Below are positions 22,101 through 37,100 of a stretch of 64,000 nucleotides of DNA, piece after piece. Source of the stretch: Caprella mutica. Lineage: Eukaryota; Arthropoda; Malacostraca; Amphipoda; Caprellidae. The DNA is taken from positions 142,946-206,945 of the forward strand of contig CANNZV010000871.1 in the NCBI GenBank assembly GCA_947561585.1. Direction: 5' to 3'. The translations under genes were made by a program, and so were the position numbers. The notes beneath the pieces are model-generated. The model ran no database searches. It saw only the letters and a list, made by a program, of their open reading frames with translations, and was not told the origin of the DNA. Each line of letters opens with the position of its first letter. Within the stretch, counting starts at the first letter, position 1.

Positions 22101-25100
22101 TATATCGGATAGCAGTCCAAAAGGAGAGCCGAGTGAATTGAGCCGCGTCTCTCTAGCCGCTTCAGTCGCCGCATTGGAATTCGACAAGGTGGAGCAGCTC
22201 TACAACCGACACTTTGAAGTACTTTTTTCAATTGCTAATTATTTTATTAGAATTAAGTAATTTATTTAGTATTAATTAATAATTTTTTTAGTATTAATTT
22301 ATTTATTAGTATTAATTTATTTATTAGTATTAATTATTTTTTTAGTATAAATTTTTTTTTTGTATTAATTTATTTATTTTGTATAAATTTATTTATTTTG
22401 TATAAATTTATTTATTTTGTATAAATTTATTTATTTTTTATAAATTTATTTATTTTGTATAAATTTATTTATTAAGTATTAAATAATTTATTAATAAAGA
22501 ATTAATATTAATTAATTGATTAATAATAGGTAATTAATTTATTAATATTAAATAATTAATTGATTAATTGTTATTAATATAATTATTAATAATAATTCAT
22601 TTAATAATAATTATTTATTTATTAATTTTAATTCATTTATTAATGTTAATCAATTTATTAATATTAATTATTCATTAATATTAATTAATTTATTAATATT
22701 GAATGGAAACAGTACCAAAGATACCTAATTTAACTGCAAACTTTGTCTGTTATCACGCTTCACTTATTTACCCTCAAAATATTGAAGGGAGCTGTAAAAA
22801 TTACTACTAGCCGCATCGGATGGACTGCTCCTTGGGCGACTCTAGCCTTAGTTGCTTGAGCCTCTTGCCTAGAGCCACTTCGGCCGTACGGCTGTAGAAG
22901 CTCCATTGGAAATGGGTACATGGGATATATCGGATAGCAGTCCAAAACGAGAGCCGAGCGGCTTGAAACGCATGGCTCTTGCCGCTTCAGCCGCCGCATT
23001 GGAATCACACCTTATTAGGTCTTAGGACAACAAGTGGGCCCCATATGTACCCCACCTCAATCTACTGATTCTACTCCCAGCCAGGTGACTCTGCCCTGGT
23101 CATTAACCAGGGTAAATATAATATATCCCACTGAGTCAGTGCGGGAATCGAACTCTCGATCTCACTGATGTGAGGTATGCTCCCGAACCACACTGTGCTA
23201 CCGATCAACTGCTGCGACAGCATCACCCACCTCTGTCATGCTAGTGTTAGTAACCATTGGGTAGGTAATGTTGACATTTTCTTCAGAGTTGGTAGCCATG
23301 ACTATCACAGTGTGACTCTCTTGTTCTTCTCTATCAAAGGGCTCAATGGGGGACAACTCAGGTACTAAGGGATTTTTGATCTCAAACAAATCTATGGCAC
23401 CTCCTGAAATGCAAAAACGAGAATGATTAATCAGGGTACTACTCATGTTATCATAGACTCATAGTATGCAATGAATCAACTATTATTATGAGGTTATTTA
23501 AACTCAATGTTGAAGGTTTTATCAGGTTTCAAGCTTTCTAATAGAAAGATTTCTATTCATCATCAGGAGAAAGGTGGAAACTATTCATCATCAGGAGAAT
23601 GGTTTTCCACCTTTATTCTGATGATGAATAGAAATCTTTCTATTCGAAAGCTTGAAACCTGATAAAACCTTCAACATTGAGTTTAAATAACCTCATAATA
23701 ATATGGATTTCCCGTTGAGTTTGAATCTTTTCCATCAAAATGAATCAAATGCTCAATAAATTATATTAATTATTCAAATGTGAACACGATTGAAGTCTGC
23801 TATTTGCATACGATTGCAGTTAGCAGACTAATAATTGTCAGTATAAGTTATAACGAACTCACCAACCAGATAGTAGTACACCGGTGACTGCAAACTGTAC
23901 CTATTGTCCTCATCCACTGCTTCCCTGAATGCTCCATCATCCATAGAATTTTCTGAGGAAAATATGTTAAATCTTCTGTCACTCTATTATTATATACTTG
24001 CTACTATTATAAACATTAAATAGTTCTGCAAAAACTATTTGCAAATTTAACCTAGTTTTCGTAAACTGACGTAGCTATAGTATCGATCTTAGAAGGTTAC
24101 ATATAAATATGTGTCAATAAACCTGATTTACTCGGCCTAATTGAAATATTCATGTCACACATTCAAAATCTAGTTGTATTATAGATGCATTCACCAAATG
24201 GAAAAATTCAAATTACTTGATAAATATATCATATATTGTACAGTCATTTTCATTTTATACAGGGTGCAGAGAAAGTCCCCGATCATATAAAAATGTTAAT
24301 TTAATGAGTTGTGATGGATGAAATAAAACAAAACTTATCGCACAATATCTCAATAAACCCATTTAACAGTTCTACCAATTATTTTTCAATATGATCACCA
24401 TTGGCGGCGATTACTCTCTCGATTCTACCACTGAAGCTCTTTACTGCGACACGGAGCGTTTCTTTGGGAATTTTGGCCCATTGTCGCTCGAGGGACTTCT
24501 TCAGAGTTTCCGTACTATCATGAGCTGTAGCGCACGCTTCTTTCTCCAAGATGGGTCACACATAAAAGTCCAGAGGGTTCAGGTCCGGCGATGAAGGAGG
24601 CCACAATTCCTACCTCTAGAACGCAGGAAAGTGACGCTCACACCAACTGTCCTTGAAGAGCTTCTTCATCTCGACTTGTCCTGGAGTCAAAATATCCTCG
24701 ATATACGATTTTGCGTTAACTTTAGCGCCTTCTCTGATGAAAAGGAGAGGAGATCTCCAACTCTCATTTTTGCCAAAATTCTGTCGTTCTGGGAGTTGAA
24801 TTTGGCCTCCACAGTGAACATTTTCTCATCCGAAAAGACGATCTCACCAGCCGGCGTGCCATCTTTCATTGCATTCAATAGAATCTTTGATCTGTCCAGC
24901 CTCTTTTGTTTCTGTAAGTCCGTGAGCTATTGCATGTTGGTCATTATGAAGAGGAACAACTGGAGGTCTTCCTTGACGATGGTTCTCACACTTTTTTCGT
25001 CGATATCCATACTCTTAGCCATCTTTCTCATGCTTCGCTTGGGGTTCCCCCTTATCCGCTCCCTAATGGCTTTGATTTTGGTTTGAGTGCGTGCAGTACG

Positions 25101-28100
25101 AGGTCATCGACACCTGGGTCGATCACCTGTTGTCTCCAGTTCTTGGCAGCGTTTAACAGCATCCCTAACAGTCGATTTCGGTGCTTTTAACAGCTTAACA
25201 ATCACTGGGTTTGGCTTTTCCGTGCAGTGTATTTGAATAATAGCCTCACGTTAACTCATTTTTACAAAAGACAATGTAAAATTATCAAAATTTAGACATG
25301 GAACATTAAAGTATATGATTATAGGAAGAGAATATGATATAAATGGATAAATTTAGTAAATAAATAAAATCTTTAATTTAAAAAATAAAATTTGATCGGG
25401 GACTTTCTCCGCACCCTGTATAGTGGGGGCTGACTACTGTACCTTGTATCAACGAGTCATCTGTACAATCTTCTAAATTTTCGCAGAAATGAGGTAGGTA
25501 GTCATTTCGATTTTCGAGAGTCACGTTGATGTAAATGTACTCTGAGTAGAGTTGAACTGCACTGCCCTCATCTTTAGCTCTTACTGCCAACTAAGAGCAA
25601 GACAAGGATGGCAAAGAGTAAGAAGAGATGAAATAAATGAAAATGAGAACAAGTGGAATCTTAAATTATGCAATTTACAAATAGCTATTGTTAATAGAAA
25701 CAGGGCAGTTTTTGATTGCAGATAAGTTCCCTACACGGTAAGTTCATCGAATGGTAAGTTCCCCGTCGGCATGGTAAGTTCACCGCATGGTAAGTTCACC
25801 GCATGGTAAGTCACCGCATGGTAAGTTCACCGCATGGTAAGTTCACCGCATGGTAAGTCACCACATGGTGTAAGTTCACCGCATGGTAAGTCACCGCATG
25901 GTAAGTTCACCGCATGGTAAGTTCACCGCATGGTAAGTCACCACATGGTGTAAGTTCACCGCATGGTAAGTTCTCGCACCTCAATTCACCGAATGGTAAA
26001 TTTTATTTTATTAATTTGAGTTGATAATTCCTTTTAACCAAAATCAGTAAAATGTTTGACAACTGATTCTATACATTGTAATTAATAGAGAACATATAAA
26101 TACTATACATAATATACACAGCAAAACCTCGTAGTAGAGCAGAGATACGTTCCAAGTTTGTTTGGTCTAGTAAGAAACTCACCTCAGCAGTTTCCTACTA
26201 GACCAACATAGTTTTCTCTAAAAGTAAAGCGGTGACTTTAACATTTCGATAGCTCTATTTGTTTATGATAACTTTAATGCCAAATTAATGGTGACTAACA
26301 TACCAATTTTGAAGGGAAACACATTTAGAAACAGTATGAATATTTTTGTTTCAATTAATATAGATAAAATATTTCTTCAATTAAATTATCATTTTATAAA
26401 GTTATTATAGTCTTCACTGTATCTAGTTTTCTGTAATATTTCACATCAATTGTTTTATAACAGACTCTACCATTAAATCTGAAACCGATTCTTCCTTATG
26501 TTTTATCCTAAAAACAACATACATAAATATAATACATTATTCAAATTAGTGATTTATCTTTAAAACAGTATTGTAATTATTACTCTTGTAATATTTACAC
26601 TAGAATAACTGTCAGGTGACAAAAAATGTGTTTTGTCTAGTACGAGATTTTTTTTCAGTACAGTTTCAAAATTTCTTGGTCTAAAAGGAGGTTTGCCTAC
26701 TAGGAGGTTGGTCTACTAGGAGGCTGGTCTACTAAGAGGCTGGTCTACTAGGAGGCTGGTCTACTAGGAGGCTGGTCTACTAGGAGGCTGGTCTACTAGG
26801 AGGCTGGTCTAAAGCAATGTTTTGTTGTATATTTATCTTATTCCATACTTACTACTACACTCATCTTAATTTACGAGTATCATTAACAGTAAAATAACTA
26901 TAATTTCGAGAACAAATGATAAGATTAAATAAATACCATGCAGTAAAATGAGTAAAATATTTATGAAATAAATGGCATGCATCGATATGTTAAGCCTGTG
27001 ACCGGAAAATTCGTCCACTGAAAATTCGTCCATTAAACGCAAATAATTAATTTATATAGAATAAAATGTTACGATAAATAATTGATATATAATAGTTTAA
27101 TATATGTAGGTAATATTACATATAACGTCACATCCATAGAGTTTGTTGCAATACACATTGCACAATTCATGATTGTTTAGTGGAACATTAAGATTGATAG
27201 ATATATAACATTGTAGTTAATTAAATTTAAAAAAACACTATACATTATAAATATAAAGAGATATAGTGCACCTAAGGTTAGGTTAGCGGTCTGGTTGGGG
27301 GGTGGGGGGTATGGAGGATGGGGGGGGGGCATCCTCCTTCCCCTCCCGGGCCAGGTTTGATAGTGACAAAATATATACTCCACTGTATTTTACATTGAAA
27401 ACGAATACCTTATTTGGGTGGTGTTTTCGGCGAAACGAACTAGAATCCCGAATGAAACAGCAAATTTTTTGACGACAACTGTTGCCCATGTTTTGAATAA
27501 CTGAAAAGTTCAGCTGTTCAATCTAAATATTTGATTAAGTTATTTTCTTCATTATATATACATAATATATTAACTACATAGATTTAATTTTTCAGTTTAT
27601 CGTTACAGTTATAACTACAGTTATAACTGCTAATTATATGAGTTATTTTCATCTAACCAGATTCCATGCGACTGGAATTATCTCTTACAATATTGTTAAC
27701 ACTCAATAATGTCTTTCTTTCTATTCTTAATTTAAGAAAACAGACGAATTTTCTGAGGACGAATTTTCGGTGGACGAATTTTCCTAGCACCATTAGGCCA
27801 GAACAAGTCGTGTAAGTGAGCAGCAGATTATTTGAAAAAAATTCTTTCTTTGTCTTTCTATTTCTCCTGCAATATATATTTCGATAAAAAAGATTGATGC
27901 ATTCTAAACATTTCAAGATATTATTCAATATTAGCATTTGCTCATTGAATGTCCTGCACCATCCTTTGACATTATTATTGTTTTTTGGTCATCTTCGTAA
28001 TAGCAAGAACTAGAAAACAACAGAAAGCTCCAGAAAATTTGCGGCTTACATAAAACATTTTTGTAATCTAGAATTTTGTAAATTTGAACTAAATTGTTTT

Positions 28101-31100
28101 TGCAGTGAATTTACAGTTCGATGAATTGAATAGCTGTAAACTGACGAAGCGGTGAATTTTCCTGCGATGAACTTTCCTGCGGTGAATAGAGGGCGAAAAC
28201 GTACCGGACACCCAGTTTTTATAGTGATGCTCTATTTAGACGTAGGTACTATTGATTCAACTTTATCATTTAAATTTAACGTTTTTAAGAATGAAATCCA
28301 TTACCAAGTAGCTGACAGCTTTTTCTCTGTCCAATGCTGGTGATCCAAATTGTAGATACAACTCAAATTCCGTCTCATTTTGTAAGATCTTCCTAAAGGC
28401 AAACGATTCAATCTGACCTGTGTAACAAATAAAATATGATTCGAATTAAAATTCGTATATCAAATGATCAGAAGATTTTATATATGATTTACTAATATAT
28501 TAGGTTGTATTGCAGTCCTTGGAAGGTACCGTACAACTCACTTTCCACAGCATCGTCTGGATACGTTTTGGAGAGACTGAGATCGATTTCTAACTCATTC
28601 ACCAAATTATTAGGAATTTTGGCATCTTCATCACCGTACTGCAACTGTGCAGATTCTTTCTCTCCTTTTCTACAAGGTATGGACTCAAGACTGGCGTATT
28701 CATCCTGTGGAGGAATTGGTAGGAGATGCCTTTCAGTTAGGATACGTATACATACATACATAAATACATAAATATGCAAAGAAGACACATTCGTTATTTT
28801 CTAGATGTAGGATAGAGACACCATATAATAGTTGTAGTATAAGTGCACTGGTAATTTATTAAAAGTAGTATATATAGGCAGCAACAACAGATATTTCTAA
28901 TTATTGTAGCTTAAACACATCACTAATTTCATAATAATTGTATCATAGATACACCAAATATATTCTAATAAACAAAAATAATTTGGTTTTCTTTTACATT
29001 TAACAGTTTTTCGTTTTTCATGTGCTGCTAATTCATTTAACTTCCTGTACATTCATTGGGTATACATGGTAGCTGCAGGTATCATGTATGGTAATTAAAT
29101 ATGAATTGTTTATAATCTTATAATGATTTACCTCTTCAATGACAATAGTCCCGTCGTTAGCCAAGAGACATCCAATGAAATTCAATGTAGGCCTGTAGTC
29201 ATTGTAGTCCTCTATGTTAACTGTGATGTTGAAATGACTCACTTGGAGTTCTTCATCTCCCACTTGGGGATTTTTGGCCTGAATGCAAGGAGTAAAAGTT
29301 ATGTTTCATTAACCAAAGGAATAATAAGAGGTTTCAGGTTAGATGATCGTAATGTTCGAAACGTGGCTTTAAAAATTGTTTTAATAGTCAAACTCTATTT
29401 GTTTATCTTAAAAATTCGCTTACTTCTACAAACTGAACCGACATTTATCAACCATTATTATCCAAGGGATTAAATTTAGTGACTTTATCCTGTAAAAAAC
29501 ATATTTGGCTGGTACACTCCACTTCAGGTAATACTAAATACACTTCACCTAAGGTTAGGATAGCGGTCCAAAGGGGGAGGAGCTAGCTCTCTCAGGTGAC
29601 TTTGAAAGTGATAAAATGTATACTTTACAGAATTTACCTAGTGTCGAATTTACTAGAGTGGAATAATATGGGTTAGATATTAAGAATTTTTTTTACCTCA
29701 ATCTCTAGATAATAAATTCCAGTCATTTGCGTTAAGTCCACAGCTGCCTCTAAGCTGAAATAAAAAAAAAAGTTGAAAAAAACATCAAATTGATCATTGA
29801 CCAATTTTTTTTCAAATATTTTTAACTTCGATTAATTTTTTTTATCAATTTATTTAAATCCTAATGAATTAAGAGATTGAAAGATCATATTCGACCTTTT
29901 TTGAGAGGAAATTTGGATTAATTGAAATTGTATTAGATATAGAAATCGTCGAAATTATATATTAATATCTGAAGAAATTGAGTGTGTTAATCTGTAAAAA
30001 TAATTAACATCTCTTTAAAATTGAAGGCAATAATTTAAGCTCTGAAATGTGATTTATCTTAAATATACACTATACAGTATATGGTGTCCTAGCTGTCCTG
30101 AGTACGTTTCACTCCTCATATCTGCTGGACTATGTTATGTAGCAAGACGAAACTGGTACAATTTTTTGATGATTTTGAAGATAAATACAATAAATTTGTT
30201 TTAGTTACTACATATCCATAATATTTTTTATGATATTTAAAGTAAAAATTTAAATAAAGCAATTTCTTTTGAGGAGAAATAATAGTTTTACAACCCCCAC
30301 CCCAATGCCGACAAATTAAATATCTCTAAATGAACGTGTTTATTCAGAACATCGTTATAATTGAGCAAATGCACATTTTAGTTTACGAGTCATAATCAAA
30401 GTTTCGCCGAATCGCCTGCAATGGTGACCGACAGCCCCTTCAGGGTACAGCAGATAGGGTCGCTATGTGGTGTGGCGGCGCAACCTAATATTGGGTAAAT
30501 TCCTAGTTCACGTCCCTAATTGATTTAGGGACATGAGCTAGGAAGGGGGTAATTGGTAAGTTCCCAATTTTAGGACACGTAAGAAAAACAATATAATAAA
30601 AATTAAATAATTATTATTATATCGTTTTTTCTTACGTGTCCTAAAATGGGAACTAACCAATTACCACCTTCCTAGTTCACGTCTCTAAATCAATTAGGGA
30701 CGTGAACTAGGAATTTACCCAATATTGTACTAGTCTCGTTATGTTATCTAAAGGCTGCAAAGAACTGTTTCCTTACTAGAATGACCACTCCAGCACCTCC
30801 CCATCGCTGTTGTTCCTGGTAGTGTCCCTAACAATGAAGGGTATCGAATCCAACTGTTCACCACTCTCTTTCCAGTAAAAAGCGATCGCTTCGTAGTGGA
30901 TTTCGATCGCCTCGCCCTCAAGATCGCCATCAGTGGCTGTCACTATTGAACCAGCCGTTTCGACCCTCTCTCCCTGAAATAGAAGTTTCGAACTCACCAA
31001 ATGATGGGAAAAATAGGAGAGCTGGCATTAATTCTTATGAAACATTATATAATTTAAAAAAAAAACCTTTCTTGTAGTTGTTTTTCTAGAAAATAGTACT

Positions 31101-34100
31101 TGATACGCCCCATTCTTATAACTACTCTCACTATGACAATTGAATGTATATTATTTACCATAAAATTATTTTAAACGACCAACCAAATTACAAAAGTAAA
31201 ATAATTAATAAAAAAACCACACCTATTTAATTGTTATAAGTGTTAGTCGTAATATTATCGGGGTGTGTTCCCTATTGGATAATCTCATTTAGTTTTATTT
31301 TGTTAAATCAACAAACCTGTAACTCAAATGGTGCAATGATATCAAAGAGTGAAAGTTTTAGACAAAGAAATACAGTAAAACTCCTGAGTCATGAAGTTCT
31401 GAGTTATGAGGCACTCGAGTAATGAAGGACCTGAGTTATGAAATGCACCAGAGTTATGAAGTATTTTCTATGCTTAAATTATAGAAAATCATATACGTTA
31501 AGAATTTTGTCCTAGTTATCCCTCAAAGATAATAGTTTTCTCCCAGATTTTAATCATAGAAAGATATTTAATGCACCTGAGTTATGAAGTGGCTCTGAGT
31601 TATGAAGTGGCTCTGAGTTATGAAGTAACCAATACTTCATAACTCAGGAGTTTCACTGTATTATATTGTAACTCCACTTGATTTTCTTTGATCCCACCAT
31701 AACTTTCTCCTTACGCATTGTTACTAAATCCTAACCATACGAACCTGTTTTAAATTCTCCATTGTGTAAATATCAGGATCGTACGGTAGTACAGGTGCTT
31801 TGTCATTTACATCCAGGATGTCAACCTTCATGCTGCAGTCTGAAAACTTTACTGGAATAAACAAGAAAGAATTTTTTTATATACAATATACTACTGAATA
31901 TTGGTCATTCTGGTTTAAAGAGTTAAATATACTCATCCAAAATAAAGCAAGTTATACAACAAAGAAAGTTGTCCATGGTGGAATTTTCTACAAGTTCAGT
32001 TTAACGCCGGTGGAATCTTCCTGGTGGAACTTTCCGCGAGGGAACTTTCCACGAGTGAAATTACCGGCCACGGTACAAATCAATGTGTATCTATTCATCA
32101 GACCAATACCTATATTTCAATCAAATGAAATGAGCTAGTATAGTTCAAAAACTGAATTGGTTAGAAATACCTGCTTCAGACAATGATAATAAATGTACCC
32201 TCTTCAATTAGTTTAATAGTCTCAAATGATAATTTGGTTAAATGAAATCCTTACTTTGACATGCAATTGAAGATTCATAAAGTTCACACTGATCGTTGAC
32301 TCTGATGATGAGTTCCCATCCGGATGGATTAGCTTCTCTGTCCAGTTCTCTATTTGCATCTTCGTAAACTGAAACCACGCCTAGAAAATAGGTGAACATT
32401 TTCAAATATCAAATGACTAAGCAGCAAAGAGATACAGAATAACAAAGGAGCTTGGATAAATTGTATAAAGGTATTTGCACGATGAATGTCTAAAAGCAAC
32501 TGAGTGACGGGCCGTCACGGGCCGTCACAATTAGCCGTCATTAGCCGTCACTGACGGCTAATTTTCTTTATTCATATAGTTGTTTCTATAAAATCTTCAG
32601 TTAGGGCAAAGTTATTTGAAGGTCGTCACCATACATTTGAGGAAAGAACAATCAATTATTGTTTGGAGTTGAGGACATCTGTGCCAAGGGATAAGAATTT
32701 CTGAACCAAAGGAGATGAACATTTGTCTCAAGGGATAAAACATCTGCCTCAAGGGATAAAATATTTGTCTCAAGGGATTAAACATCTGTCTAAAGAGGTA
32801 AAACATCTGTCTCAAGAGATAAAATATCTGTCTCAAGGGATAAAACATCTGCCTCAAGAGATAAAATATTTGTCTCAAGGGATAAAACATCTGTCTAAAG
32901 GGGTAAAACAACTGTCTAAAGGGATAAAACATCTGTCTCAAAAGGTAAAACATCTGTCTCAAAAGGTAAAACATCTGTCTCAATGGATAAAACATCTGTC
33001 TCAAGGGATAAAACATCTGTCTAAAGAGATAAAACATCTGTCTTAAGAGATAAAACATCTGTCTTAAGAGATAAAACATCGGTCTCAAGGGGTAAAACAA
33101 CTGTCTCAAGGGGTAAAACAACTGTCTCTAGGGATAAAACACCAGTTTAAGGGATAAAACATCTGTTTCAAAGGGTAGAACATCTGCCCCATTCCACACG
33201 AACTCTCTTACCTGTGACAGGATCTATTGCGAAAGGTGTTGTCAAATTTTCTCCCGAAATTTGCAAGTTCAAGAGACTGTATTGAACCTCCTCGTGCTTC
33301 CCTGTTGACAAATAAGTCATTAATCGTTAAAAACTGAATTCAATTCACTAAATCTAAATTTGTGTACAATAAATTACCGGAATCTTTGTCGGTAGCTTTG
33401 ACCTGTGCAATTTCAAATCCCGTTTCTTTATCTTCGTAAACTTCTTGTCTTCCACAAGATGCAACATCTATTACAGGCTCATTGTCGTTAATGTCTATGA
33501 TTTCAATGGTGACCTGGTGTAACAAAATGTAAGAGATAGAATAATGATTTACATACACTGAAATAATTGTACATTCCATCAATTCAGTACCCTTTTTTTC
33601 CAATTTAAATAGGTCGTACACGTACAGACAAGATTTAAGAATTTGGTAGAACTAATACTTTACTCACACATAGGCTGGGTTCACAAATAGGTCACTAATA
33701 CTTTACTCACACATAGGCTGGGTTCACAAATAGGTCACTAATGCTTTACTCACACATAGGCTGGGTTCACAAATAGGTCACTAATGCCTTACTCACAGAT
33801 AGGCTGGGTTCACAAATAGGTCACTAATGCTTTACTCACAGATAGGCTGGGTTCGAAAATAGGTCACTAATGCTTTACTCACAGATAGGCTGGGTTCATA
33901 AATAGGTCACTAATGCTTTACTCACAGATAGGCTGGGTTCACAAATAGGTCACTAATGCTTTACTCACAGAAATGGTGGTACTGTGACTCGGTGACGCTG
34001 TATCTTCAACTGTGATGTCAACCACGAAGTCTGTCTCTTCTTCATCGTGATCAATTTGATCGGGATCGGTAACAAAGAGAGAACCTGTAGTCGGATCTAT

Positions 34101-37100
34101 GTCTATCTTGGAATTATCACTGAAGGAAAGAGAAAAATGTCATGGGTGGAGGGGTTGTGTCTTCCTTCCAGATTTCATGTTTTTAATTCTAATAAAAACT
34201 GAAATAGTATTAGTAGAATATAAAATCTAAATTATAAATTGAGAAAGTAGAGCTTGTTGGAATTTTGAAAGTGATTAAAAGAAAAGGAAGTTATAAAAAA
34301 AGATCATTTAATGACTATTCTGAAAATTAAAATCACCTTATCGAAAATTTCAATTGACCATCTCCATCTGCCGAATCCGGATCCTCGGCTTCGACCACAG
34401 TGATCACTGTTCCGGCCTCACTGTGCTCTCTGACGCTCAAGTCGACTACGGTTGATTGTACAATTTCAGGAGTTTCATCATTAACGTCGTTGATAGTAAC
34501 GGTGACCGAAACTGTAAAGAATCATTTCTGTGTACTTAGCATGTTTCTTTTACGGTATTGAATAACCAAATACTTTATCCGTTTGCAATATATTTACCTT
34601 TATAAGTGTCATCTCCTTGAGTTGTATCTGTATTTAAATCAGTTACCACAATGTCAAATGACACGTCTTCAATGCCTTTTTCAAACTCTCTATCTAACTT
34701 GTCACCAACTTTCAATGATCCACAGACAGTTTGGCCAGATTTTTGACCGGCAGGACATGTAACAGTTTCCACCTTGAACCAACTGGAAAAAATCACTTAT
34801 ATAATAATATAATGAATATAAAAGTAATTTCGATCATCACAATCAATTTCTACCTTTCCAAGGCGTCATCAATTCCCTCTATCGTAAATTGTATATCTGC
34901 ATTCTGGTCCTCGTCAGAAGCAGAGAAAGGTAACAACTCAAAGTCAATGGGCGCGTCTTCCTCCACTGTTAACTCAGTCTGAATTGGAAACAAATTTAAA
35001 GCTCACTGATTAACTGAATAGAGCATGACTTGATTAGATGTAGGAATCGTTAACACAATTCAAAAATTCTCACTGAACTGTTGAATATACTTTTAAAAGT
35101 AATATTTGATAAACCTATCAATGCCGTTTAAAAATAAGTCCAAATGCCCTTTAAATTCTTTTCTGATATGTTGATACACTTATTTTACATAATTTAATAC
35201 TCAATTTACAAATAAAAAAGTGTTTTAAATAAAACGATTGTAAATAAAGCCTAATATCTCACTATAAAACAATCTTGGTAACGATTGAATATATATAATC
35301 GAAATCAGGAAAATTTTCCTAATAGCAACTTGTAAATATAAATAGTACACAATTTTTACAACAACAGTATTTTCTGTATCAAAATGCTGCGCACTACCCC
35401 TTTCAGTACCTGACTGATATCCAGCACAGGTCTTTCATCGTTGATATCCTGAAGGTTGATGATCAGGTCAACTGTCTCTGTGTTGCCGTTGGTTTCGTCT
35501 CCGCTCAAATCGATGGCTTTGCATTGGCAAGTAATGCTTGGGTTGTTTTCATAGTCTAAAACTGCCGAGTCAGCTACGGTAATTTCGCCAGTGGTTGCAT
35601 CACACACGAAAAAACTCAGGCAGAAATCTGATAATTCATACCTGGAAAATTGGAGAAATAGGAAAAAATGTCATTTAACAATACGGTATATTATGGTTTA
35701 AACTTTAAATGATCAAACAGTACTCGGACAATAATTATAATAATCTGAAAAGGAATGGACGTTTACATGGGTCATGAATCAATCTTTTCAATTGTTAACA
35801 TCCACTTCCCCACTACTGTGAGTGTCAGTGTAATGAGAATCTATTTTTAAACCACTAGTAAATATTTTAAAAATCAGTTGAAATTTTCTTGACAAAAGTA
35901 ATAAATGATGACCAATGCAAAGAGACAGCGCTTTCACACAGACAGCCAATGTATCAATTGAATTTGTGATGTTTGGATTATTTTATTTTATTCCTTCATT
36001 GAACATTATCATCCCTGAGAAAAATGAACCCACTTTTTTTCTCTATAGGGTAAGTTCTAAGTTATCGGACGGTGCCAAATTTTCGCTCATATAAGAAAAA
36101 GTAAACAATTTGGATTGCAGCTATCGTGAGTTCCAATTAGAATTACAAGTTGTACCTATTATTTTTTACTTATCGAAAATGTGAAACCGTCTGATAACTC
36201 GTATCTTACCCTATAATTTCGAGGTTATTGGTTGGTATTTACAAAAATATACAACCTTAGTCCTTCTTATTATATTTTAACTCAATTCAACTTACCTTAT
36301 GCTATCAGCTCCGAAGTCTGGTGACACATCTATATCGGTTGCAGATACGGTAATTACAGGTGTGCCACCATCAGAGTTCTCAGGTAAGGACACAGGTGAG
36401 ACAGCATCGAAAACAGGTGTGTTATCGTTGACATCATTGAGTACTATTTTGAGAGTCGATGTAGAAACGTGAGAAGTTTCTGCTACTTCAGTCACTGTAA
36501 TCTGAAAACAGGGAAACATGTGTATTGAAACAGTTAGAAAGTTTCTAGAAATTTTGAATGAAGTTCGCAATGATTTAGAACAATAAGATGGTAAGTATTT
36601 AGTTTCTATGCATTAACGAGCTTTGTAATTGACTGGTGATAAGTGACTTTAGTCATGAAGTAGCTTTTCTGCATCCATGAGCTTTGTAATTGACTGGTGA
36701 TAAGTGACTTTAGTCATGAAGTAGCTTTTCTGCATCCATGAGCTTTGTTATTGACTGGTGATAAGTGACTTTAGTCATGAAGTAGCTTTTCTGCATCCAT
36801 GAGCTTTGTTATTGACTGGTGATAAGTGACTTTAGTCATGAAGTAGCTTTTCTTCATCCATGAGCTTTGTAATTGACTGGTGATATGTGACTTTAGTCAT
36901 GAAGTAGCTTTTCTGCATCCATGAGCATTGTTATTGACTGGTGATAAGTGACTTTAGTCATGAAGTAGCTTTTCTGCATCCATGAGCATTGTTATTGACT
37001 GGTGATAAGTGACTTTAGTCATGAAGTAGCTTTTCTGTATCCATGAGCTTTGTAATTGACAGGTGATAAGTGACTTTAGTCATGAAGTAGCTTTTCTGCA

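Noticed and set aside
21941..23008. Two similar minus-strand frames with MRRLKR...GRSGSRQEA
   Set aside because: They are translations of the duplicated GC-rich end of the 20246-23013 element.
24391..25190. Plus-strand frames at 24391-24594, 24631-25086 and 24930-25190
   Set aside because: They are antisense to the decayed mariner transposase, which reads on the minus strand.
27275..27300. Telomere-like TTAGG repeats (AAGGTTAGGTTAGCGG)
   Set aside because: Only one or two TTAGG units at each of four places, as part of a longer dispersed motif; not a telomeric array.
32612..33121. 169-codon minus-strand frame in phase with the cadherin strand
   Set aside because: Purely the 21-bp array; the reconstructed cadherin splices over it with correct phase.
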